Origin: Alterirhizorhabdus sp964247265
GTDB taxonomy: Bacteria; Pseudomonadota; Alphaproteobacteria; Sphingomonadales; Sphingomonadaceae
Assembly (NCBI GenBank): GCA_964247265.1
Contig: CAXTTS010000031.1
Span: forward strand, 1-21,346
Length of the DNA stretch: 21,346 nt
Direction of reading: 5' to 3'
Of this stretch, positions 15,379-21,346 are shown piece by piece. The notes under the pieces were generated by a model that was given only the letters and a program-made list of their open reading frames with translations, was not told the origin of the DNA and made no database searches. The translations under genes were made by a program, and so were the position numbers. Numbering within the stretch: the first letter of the stretch is position 1; the number at the start of each line of letters is the position of its first letter.

Positions 15379-15396
15379 CTGTCACCGGATTGTCGC
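15379..15396 (+). promoter_or_regulatory. PhoB-box-like direct repeat facing the TonB-dependent receptor
   Basis: CTGTCAC (15379-15385), CGGA, TTGTCGC (15390-15396): the first half-site matches the PhoB consensus at six of seven bases and the second at five, with the correct 11-bp period. It is 78 bp upstream of the receptor GTG. No convincing -10 element was picked out. Confidence 0.5.
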
Positions 15397-15461
15397 ATCA
15401 TCGTAGCCAAACTGCCGCGCCCGCCCGCTAGCCCCCGCCTCAGTCGCCCAGAACGATACCC

Positions 15462-15470
15462 AAGGGGAAA
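15462..15470 (+). promoter_or_regulatory. ribosome binding site deciding the receptor start
   Basis: AAGGGGAAA ends 4 bases before the GTG at 15475, putting the G-run 7 bases from the start. The frame is open to 15376 upstream, but no other candidate has such a site, and that upstream part includes the PhoB-like box. Confidence 0.65.
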
Positions 15471-15474
15471 TTTC

Positions 15475-17781
15475 GTGAACTCGCTCACCTCGCTGCGCGC
15501 CAGCGCGGCCTGCCTCGTCATGGCCGTCGCCGGTCAGGCGCATGCCGCCGGACCCGATGCCGCTCCAGCTCCCTCGGCCGATGGTGCGGCCGACAGCGGC
15601 GAAACCGGCGAGATCGTCGTCTACGGCACCGGCAAGGTGCGGCAGGAACAGACGGTGTCGGACAAGGCGATCGCCATCCTCGCGCCGGGCAGCTCGCCGC
15701 TGAAGGCCGTCGCCCGCCTGCCCGGCGTGGCGCTGCAATCGTCCGATCCGTTCGGCAGCTACGAACTCGGCACCCGCCTGTCGGTGCGGGGCTTCAACCA
15801 GAGCCAGATGGGCTATACGCTGGACGGCGTGCCGCTGGGCGACATGTTCTACAACAATCACAACGGCCTGCACGTCAGCCGCGCGATCGCGGCCGAGAAT
15901 ATCGCCCGCGTCGACGTGTCGCAGGGCGCCGGCTCGCTCGGCATCGCTTCCACCAGCAATCTCGGCGGCAATCTGGAGTTCGTCTCGCGCGCGCCGTCCG
16001 AAACACTGGGCGGCGAGGTGGCGGCCACCTACGGCATGTACGATACCGTCCACGTCTATGCGCGGATCGACAGCGGCGAACTGCCGACTGGCACCCTGCT
16101 CTCGCTCTCCGGCGTGTATCACGATGCAGACAAGTGGAAGGGTTTTGGCAAGCAGACCGATCGCAAGATCAACGGCAAGATCGTCCAGAAGATCGGCGAT
16201 GCCACGCTCACCGGCTGGCTGAACTATTCGCTTCACAAGGAGCGCAACTATGCCGATCTCTCGCCCGCCACGCTCGCGCGGATCGGCTACGATCTCGATT
16301 TCCTCGCGCCCGATTTCGCCACGGCGGTGCTGTTGTCGCAGGTGAGCGCCAACCAGACGGCCGCCGCCGCGCGCCGCACTTTGCCCTTCCCTACCGCCGG
16401 CACCGTGTTCCCGGCGCCCTACACCAATGTGAACGACACCTATTATGACAGCGGCGGCATCCGGCGCGACTATCTCGGCGGCCTGACGCTGGCGGCGCCG
16501 ATCGCCGACTGGCTCGACGTGAAGGCCACTTATTATCATCATTACGACAAGGGCTCGGGCGGCATCTACACGCCGGCGGTGTTCAGCCCGGATGGCTTCC
16601 CGCTTTCCGTCCGCACCACCGAATATGGTATCAACCGCGATGGCGGCATCGCCGGCGCCACCGCACGGCTGGGCGATCACACCTTCCAGATCGGCTATTG
16701 GCACGAGGACAACAAGGCCTCGACCGATCGCAATTACTATGCCGTCAGCCAGACGAACCGGCCGGACGTGACCGATTTCCTGAAGAACCCGTTCCGCTCC
16801 GACTTCCTCACCGATCTCACAACCGTCACCAACCAATATTATGTCAGCGACAGCTGGCGGGTGACGGATGCGCTGACGATCGCCGGCGGCTTCAAGGGCG
16901 CGCGGGTGGAGAATGGCATCACCACCACCTTCGGCACGCCCTTCATCAACGGCAAGATCGCCGCGAAGGACTGGTTCCAGCCGCAGATCGGCGCCACCTT
17001 CAAAGCGGGTAGGCAAGAGTTCTTCGCCAATTATGCGGAGAATATGCGCGCCTATATCAGCTCCTTCCGTGGCCCGTTCGGCACCACCCAGGTGGGGTTT
17101 GAGGCGATCCGCGGCACGCTGAAGCCCGAAACCTCGCGCACGATCGAGGGCGGCTGGCGCTTCGATCTAGGCCCGGTGCGCGGCGTGGTCGCGGTGTATG
17201 ACGTGAAGTTCCGCAACCGGTTGCTGGCGGCGTTCAGCGGCGCGAACATCCTCGGCAACCCGAGCATCCTGCAGAATGTCGGCAGCGTGACAAGCCGTGG
17301 CGTGGAGGTGGGCGCCACCTACCGGATCGCGCCGGCTTTGTCGCTGATCGGCTCCTATTCGTACAATGACAGCACCTATGACGACAACACCGTCAACGGC
17401 ACGGCCGCGCCGGTGGCGACCAAGGGCGTCCGCACCGTGGATACGCCGGCGCATCTCGCCAAGGGTGAGGTGAACTATGACGATGGGCTGTTCTTCGGCA
17501 ATTTCGCCGGCGCCTACACCTCGCGCCGCAACGTCACCTATACCGGCGACGTGACGGTGAAGGGCTATGTGCTGTTCGATGCGGCGATCGGCTATCGCTT
17601 CCCCGAAGGCGGGCCGCTTGCCGGGTTCGAGCTGCAGGTGAATGCGGTGAACCTGTTCGACAGGAACTATATCGCGGCGCTCGGCTCCGGCCAGTTCTTC
17701 AACAATGCCACGTCGTTGAACAACACGTTGCAGGCCGGATCGCCGCGTCAGGTGTTCGGCACCATCCGCAAACGCTTCTGA
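15475..17781 (+). CDS. TonB-dependent outer-membrane receptor (phosphate-locus)
   Basis: The product is 768 residues. The signal peptide is MNSLTSLRASAACLVMAVAG and runs on to QAHA. A Pro/Ala linker and GEIVVYG (TonB-box-like) follow. The plug domain has SPLKAVARLPGVALQSSDPF, TRLSVRGFNQSQMGYTLDGV, IARVDVSQGAGSLG and TSNLGGNLEFVSR. The rest is a 22-strand-type barrel with many aromatic Tyr/Asp-rich loops, ending GTIRKRF with the C-terminal Phe needed for outer-membrane insertion. It is likely to import a nutrient with energy from TonB-ExbBD. The GDPD gene begins 10 bp downstream and phoD is divergent, so a phosphorylated organic compound such as a glycerophosphodiester is a reasonable but unproven substrate. 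Confidence 0.93.
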   Translation: MNSLTSLRASAACLVMAVAGQAHAAGPDAAPAPSADGAADSGETGEIVVYGTGKVRQEQTVSDKAIAILAPGSSPLKAVARLPGVALQSSDPFGSYELGTRLSVRGFNQSQMGYTLDGVPLGDMFYNNHNGLHVSRAIAAENIARVDVSQGAGSLGIASTSNLGGNLEFVSRAPSETLGGEVAATYGMYDTVHVYARIDSGELPTGTLLSLSGVYHDADKWKGFGKQTDRKINGKIVQKIGDATLTGWLNYSLHKERNYADLSPATLARIGYDLDFLAPDFATAVLLSQVSANQTAAAARRTLPFPTAGTVFPAPYTNVNDTYYDSGGIRRDYLGGLTLAAPIADWLDVKATYYHHYDKGSGGIYTPAVFSPDGFPLSVRTTEYGINRDGGIAGATARLGDHTFQIGYWHEDNKASTDRNYYAVSQTNRPDVTDFLKNPFRSDFLTDLTTVTNQYYVSDSWRVTDALTIAGGFKGARVENGITTTFGTPFINGKIAAKDWFQPQIGATFKAGRQEFFANYAENMRAYISSFRGPFGTTQVGFEAIRGTLKPETSRTIEGGWRFDLGPVRGVVAVYDVKFRNRLLAAFSGANILGNPSILQNVGSVTSRGVEVGATYRIAPALSLIGSYSYNDSTYDDNTVNGTAAPVATKGVRTVDTPAHLAKGEVNYDDGLFFGNFAGAYTSRRNVTYTGDVTVKGYVLFDAAIGYRFPEGGPLAGFELQVNAVNLFDRNYIAALGSGQFFNNATSLNNTLQAGSPRQVFGTIRKRF

Positions 17782-17791
17782 GGACGAGAGC

Positions 17792-18901
17792 ATGACCGAC
17801 CCGACGCCGACCCGCAGGCAGACGCTGATCGGTGCGGGGGCGGCCCTGCTCGCGCCCGCTATCGCCCGCGCGGCGCCACCGGCGCGGGCCAAGCCGCTGG
17901 TGTTCGCCCATCGCGGCTCATCGGCGCTGCGGCCGGAGCATACGCTCGGCGCCTACGCCAAGGCGGTTCAGGACGGGGCCGACTATATCGAGCCCGATCT
18001 GGTCGCCACCAGCGACGGCGTGCTCGTCGCCCGGCACGAGAACAACATCGCCGGCACCACCGACGTGGCGAAGCGGCCGGAATATGCCGGCCGCCGCACT
18101 CGCAAGACGATCGACGGCGAGGCGCAGGACGGCTGGTTCACCGAGGATTTCACCCTCGCCGAACTCAAGACGCTGCGCGCGGTCGAGCGGCTCGGCCCGG
18201 TCCGCCCGGAGAGCGCCGGTTATGACGGGCAGTTCCAGATCCTGAGCTTCGACGAGATCGTCGATTTCGCCGCTGCCGAAGCCGCCGCGCGCGGGCGGAT
18301 CATCGGGCTGGTGCCGGAACTGAAGCATTCCACCTATTTCGCGAAGATCGGCCTGCCGCTGGAGGATCGCTTCCTCACCCTGCTGGCCGCGCACGAATAT
18401 AGCCGCCGCGCGCCGGTGGAGATCCAGTCGTTCGAGGTGGCGAATTTGCGCTATCTGCGCCGCAAGCTGGGGCACCCGGCCAATATCCGCCTGATGCAGT
18501 TGGTCGGCGACGATGCGCAGGTGCCGGCCGATGTGGTCGCAACGGGCGGCACGCTGACCTTCGGCGCGATGACGACGCCGGCCGGCCTGCGCGAGATGAA
18601 GCGATATGCCGATGTCGTGGCGCCGTCGGTGCGCGGGGTGATCCCGCTCGGCCCCGATGGCCGGCTCGCGGCACCGCGCCCGCTCGTCGCCGATGCCCAT
18701 GCCGCCGGGCTGCTCGTCCGCATGTGGACCTTCCGGCCGGAGAACCGCTTCCTCGCCGCCGATTTCCGCAACGGCGCCGGCGAGAATGCGCGCAACCCGG
18801 CAGGATCGGTGGCGGAGATGCGCCGCTACATCGCGACGGGGATCGACGGCTTCTTCACCGACGATCCGGCGCTCGGCCGCCTTGCGGTGGACGGCGGCTG
18901 A
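17792..18901 (+). CDS. glycerophosphodiester phosphodiesterase, Tat-exported (GlpQ-like)
   Basis: This 369-residue enzyme hydrolyses glycerophosphodiesters (deacylated phospholipids) to sn-glycerol-3-phosphate and an alcohol. TRRQTLIGAGAALLAPAIAR (7-26) is a twin-arginine signal, so it acts in the periplasm. The TIM-barrel GDPD motifs are VFAHRGSSALRPEHTL (His40, Arg41) and YIEPDLVATSDGVLVARHEN (Glu67, Asp69, His82), matching the metal and acid-base residues of the GlpQ family. LVPELKHSTYF and DGFFTDDPAL supply the later barrel-strand motifs. It begins 10 bp after the TonB-dependent receptor and is very probably co-transcribed with it. Its 3' end converges on the tRNA-Arg gene. Confidence 0.94.
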   Translation: MTDPTPTRRQTLIGAGAALLAPAIARAAPPARAKPLVFAHRGSSALRPEHTLGAYAKAVQDGADYIEPDLVATSDGVLVARHENNIAGTTDVAKRPEYAGRRTRKTIDGEAQDGWFTEDFTLAELKTLRAVERLGPVRPESAGYDGQFQILSFDEIVDFAAAEAAARGRIIGLVPELKHSTYFAKIGLPLEDRFLTLLAAHEYSRRAPVEIQSFEVANLRYLRRKLGHPANIRLMQLVGDDAQVPADVVATGGTLTFGAMTTPAGLREMKRYADVVAPSVRGVIPLGPDGRLAAPRPLVADAHAAGLLVRMWTFRPENRFLAADFRNGAGENARNPAGSVAEMRRYIATGIDGFFTDDPALGRLAVDGG

Positions 18902-18921
18902 AACGATCGCCGGCAAGGGGT

Positions 18922-18998
18922 TGGTGGTCCCGGCGCGATTCGAACGCGCGGCCTTCGAATTAGGAATTCGCTGCTCTATCCTGCTGAGCTACGGAACC
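18922..18998 (-). tRNA. tRNA-Arg (anticodon CCT)
   Basis: The minus strand folds as a full cloverleaf with encoded CCA. The acceptor is GGTTCCG/CGGGACC (one T-G pair), the D stem GCTC/GAGC, and the anticodon loop TTCCTAA with anticodon CCT (complement of 18962-18964). The T arm is GCGCG-TTCGAAT-CGCGC, with discriminator A. The anticodon stem has four good pairs (CGAA/TTCG) but G27 faces A43. It reads AGG codons. The gene lies alone between the GDPD and second receptor genes; no integrase is adjacent. Confidence 0.95.
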
Positions 18999-19103
18999 AC
19001 GCCGTCCTCCGTACCGGCGCGCGCCGGCCGGGTCCAGACCTGCCGCGTCGCGGATTTCAACGCTGACACACGCCGGGCGGAAAGCGCGGCTAAGGGCCGT
19101 GCG

Positions 19104-19130
19104 ATGAGCATGAGACGATACGCACGATGA
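19104..19130 (+). CDS. possible 8-codon leader ORF overlapping the receptor start
   Basis: ATG at 19104 encodes MSMRRYAR and ends in a TGA that overlaps the receptor start as ATGA (19127-19130). A purine site AAGGG (19093-19097 region) is about 7 bases before this ATG, better than anything before the receptor ATG itself. The Arg codons are AGA, CGA and CGA, uncommon in this GC-rich sequence. Translational coupling or a leader peptide is possible; chance is also possible. Confidence 0.3.
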   Translation: MSMRRYAR

Positions 19131-21346
19131 ACACCGGCCTCGGCCTCGCCGGCCTCCTTATCCTCGCCGGCACCGCCACGGTCGCTGCCGCGCAGGGGCA
19201 GGCGCCCGCGCCTGCGCCTGCGCGCACGCGGCCGGCGGAGCCGCCGGTGGACGATGACGAGGGCACGATCGTCGTCAATGGCGCGCGCCAGCCCGGTGCG
19301 GTGATCGGCGATATTCCGCCGGAGGTGCAGATCGGCGCGGCGGAGATACGCTCCTACGGGGTCAGCAGCGTCACCGACCTGCTGAACGAACTCGCGCCGC
19401 AAACCGGCAGCGGGCGGGGGCGTGGCGGCGAGGCGCCGGTGGTGCTGCTCAACGGCAGGCGCATCTCCGGCCTGTCCGAAATCCGCGACATACCAACCGA
19501 GGCGATCCAGCGCGTCGACGTGCTGCCGGAGGAGGTCGGCCTGAAATATGGCTACAATGCCAACCAGAAAGTGGTCAACATCGTGCTGCGCCGCCGCTTC
19601 CACGCGATCACGGCGGAGGGGACCGGCGGCACCTCCACCGAGGGTGGCGGCGAAACCGGCCGCGCGGAGTTCGATCTGTTGCGCATCCAGGGCGACGGCC
19701 GCTTCAACCTGGACGTGAACTACCAGAACAGCGCCCGCCTGCTCGAGAGCCAGCGCGGCATCCTGAACAGCACGCCGCGCCGCCCGTTCGATTTCACCGG
19801 CAACGTCGCCAACCCGGCTGGCGGCGAGATCGATCCGGCGTTGAGCGCGATCGCCGGGCAGACCGTGACGGTCGCCGGGGTGCCGGCGTCCGCCGCTACC
19901 GGCATACCCACGCTCGCCCAGTTCGCGGCCAATCCGAACGTCGCCAACGTCAGCGACATCACCCCTTATCGCACGTTGCAGCCGGCGACCGACCAGCTGA
20001 CGGTGAACGCGACGCTCAACCGGTCGATCTTCGGCGGGGTCTCGGCGACGATCAACGGCAGCTTCGGCGCGACCGGCAGCGATGGCCTGCGCGGCTATCC
20101 CGGCGCCACGCTGGCGGTGCCGGCGGGCAGCCCCTATTCGCCGTTCGGCCAGACGGTTTCGCTCTACCGCTATCCGGACGGCCAGTCCGCTTTGGCGCAG
20201 ACGATCGCCGGCGAGACCGCTCACGCCGGGATCAGCCTGAACGGCGCGATCGCCAAATGGCAATGGTCGCTCACCGGCAATTACGATCATGCCGACAGCC
20301 GCACCCGCACCGAGACCGGCGTGGACGTTTCGGCGGAGCAGGCGCTGCTGAACGCCGGCAGCCCGACGCTGAACCCGTTCGGCCCGCTCCCCGCCAGCCT
20401 GATCGCGCCGCTGGCGGCGGATCGCGCACGCGCCATATCGAATACCGGCGACCTTCAGATCGTCGCCAACGGCACGTTGCTGGCCGTGCCGGCTGGCGAC
20501 GTGACAACCTCGGTCAAACTTGGCGGCGGGGTGATCGGCTTCGATACGCGCTCCATCCGCTCAGGCGTGGCGCGATCGGCTGATTTGTCGCGTAACGACG
20601 TGAACGGGCAGCTCAACCTCGACGTGCCGCTGACCAGCCGGCGAAACGATTTCCTGTCGGTGGCGGGCGATCTCTCGGCCAATTTCAACGTCGCGCTCGA
20701 TCGTCTCTCCGATTTCGGCACGCTGACGACAATCGGTTACGGGCTCACCTGGAAGCCGGTCGATCGCCTGAGCCTGATCTGGTCGGTGACGGACGATGAC
20801 GGCGCGCCGACGGTGCAGCAGCTCGGCAATCCGCAGATCGCCACGCTCGACGTGCGCGTGTTCGATTATCTGCGCGGGCAGACGGTGAGCGTGTCGCAGA
20901 TCGGCGGCGGCAATGCGGCTCTGCAATCGGACAATCGCCACGTCACCAAGCTGGGGCTCACGTACAAGCCGTTCGAGAAGACCGATCTCAGCGTCACCGC
21001 CAATTATGTCCGCAGCCGCATCCGCAACGCGATCGCCGATCTGCCGGCGCCCACCGCGGCGGTTGAGGCGGCGTTCCCCGATCGCTTCGTCCGCGATGCC
21101 GATGGCGATCTCGTCAGCATCGATGCGCGACCGGTGAACTTCGCGCGCGAGGATCGCGAGCAGTTGCGCTGGGGCATCACCTTTTCCCGTCCGCTGAAAT
21201 CCAGCCAGAAGCTGATCGACGCCTATCGCAAGCTGCGCGAGGCCGGAATCAACCCGTTTGGCGGCCCCGCCCGCCCGCCCGGCGCCGGTGGCCCGCCGCG
21301 CGACGGCACGACCAGCGGTGGGCCGGGCGGCACGGGTGGGTCGGGC
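19127..21346 (+). CDS. TonB-dependent receptor, second copy, 3' end outside the window
   Basis: The first 740 codons are present and the frame is open at the right edge. The signal peptide (about 1-23, ending ATVAAAQ) is followed by a Pro/Ala/Arg linker and GTIVVNGARQ. The plug domain has VQIGAAEIRSYGVSSVTDLL, PVVLLNGRRISGLSEIRDIP and EAIQRVDVLPEEVGLKYGY, then a barrel-like region. From about residue 711 to the edge the chain is Gly/Pro-rich (FGGPARPPGAGGPP and on), like an extended disordered loop between barrel strands. The plug differs clearly from that of the receptor at 15475, so the substrate probably differs; it cannot be inferred from the neighbours. The ATG at 19127 was chosen as the first that yields the signal peptide. 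Confidence 0.9.
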   Translation, partial: MNTGLGLAGLLILAGTATVAAAQGQAPAPAPARTRPAEPPVDDDEGTIVVNGARQPGAVIGDIPPEVQIGAAEIRSYGVSSVTDLLNELAPQTGSGRGRGGEAPVVLLNGRRISGLSEIRDIPTEAIQRVDVLPEEVGLKYGYNANQKVVNIVLRRRFHAITAEGTGGTSTEGGGETGRAEFDLLRIQGDGRFNLDVNYQNSARLLESQRGILNSTPRRPFDFTGNVANPAGGEIDPALSAIAGQTVTVAGVPASAATGIPTLAQFAANPNVANVSDITPYRTLQPATDQLTVNATLNRSIFGGVSATINGSFGATGSDGLRGYPGATLAVPAGSPYSPFGQTVSLYRYPDGQSALAQTIAGETAHAGISLNGAIAKWQWSLTGNYDHADSRTRTETGVDVSAEQALLNAGSPTLNPFGPLPASLIAPLAADRARAISNTGDLQIVANGTLLAVPAGDVTTSVKLGGGVIGFDTRSIRSGVARSADLSRNDVNGQLNLDVPLTSRRNDFLSVAGDLSANFNVALDRLSDFGTLTTIGYGLTWKPVDRLSLIWSVTDDDGAPTVQQLGNPQIATLDVRVFDYLRGQTVSVSQIGGGNAALQSDNRHVTKLGLTYKPFEKTDLSVTANYVRSRIRNAIADLPAPTAAVEAAFPDRFVRDADGDLVSIDARPVNFAREDREQLRWGITFSRPLKSSQKLIDAYRKLREAGINPFGGPARPPGAGGPPRDGTTSGGPGGTGGSG

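Noticed and set aside
15382..17016. Minus-strand open frame of about 540 codons over the TonB-dependent receptor
   Set aside because: It is a GC-driven shadow of the receptor gene and no domain is recognisable.
18922..18998. tRNA-Arg gene considered as an integration site for a mobile element
   Set aside because: There is no integrase, no repeat of the tRNA 3' end elsewhere in the window, and ordinary chromosomal-type genes on both sides.

Overview
The window is GC-rich DNA from an alphaproteobacterium, most likely a member of the Sphingomonadaceae (Sphingomonas-like). The reasons are two TonB-dependent receptors with the short 'IVV-G' segment after the signal peptide, GTG starts with GGGG-type ribosome binding sites, a surface S8 protease ending in Phe, and a tRNA-Arg(CCT) of alphaproteobacterial type. 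The organism call is inference, because no rRNA or other marker gene is present. No CRISPR array, insertion sequence, integrase or prophage gene was seen.

Layout. 1-81 holds the possible 3' end of a plus-strand gene. 326-481 (minus) may encode a 51-residue acidic protein. 688-1389 (plus) encodes an exported four-EF-hand calcium-binding protein. It converges on a minus-strand formaldehyde-detoxification remnant: a VOC-fold protein translationally coupled to S-formylglutathione hydrolase (fghA). Upstream of these lies a frameshifted, internally deleted relic of the glutathione-dependent formaldehyde dehydrogenase gene (2638-2863). A zinc-free NADP-dependent MDR oxidoreductase (2888-3880, minus) is divergent from an exported GH92 alpha-mannosidase (4012-6321, plus).

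6357-13661 is a minus-strand signalling and surface block. In transcription order it holds an EAL-type c-di-GMP phosphodiesterase with a ruined GGDEF domain, a secreted S8 protease with outer-membrane C-terminus, a membrane histidine kinase with periplasmic TPRs and a degenerate receiver, and a stand-alone CheY-like response regulator. The mature N-terminus of the protease is built from about a dozen tandem heptapeptides of the form (W/Y)-G-N-I-R-S-F. This is the most unusual structure in the window. The protease, kinase and regulator lie close together and may form one operon, raising the untested idea of a surface protease and repeat module that feeds a phosphorelay.

13808-18901 looks like a phosphate-scavenging locus. 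A Tat-type PhoD phosphodiesterase/alkaline phosphatase (minus) is divergent from a TonB-dependent receptor and a Tat-type glycerophosphodiester phosphodiesterase (plus). The gap between the divergent genes contains two oppositely oriented sequences resembling PhoB boxes. A tRNA-Arg(CCT) gene (18922-18998, minus) follows. A second TonB-dependent receptor, preceded by an 8-codon ORF that overlaps its start, runs off the right edge (19127-21346).
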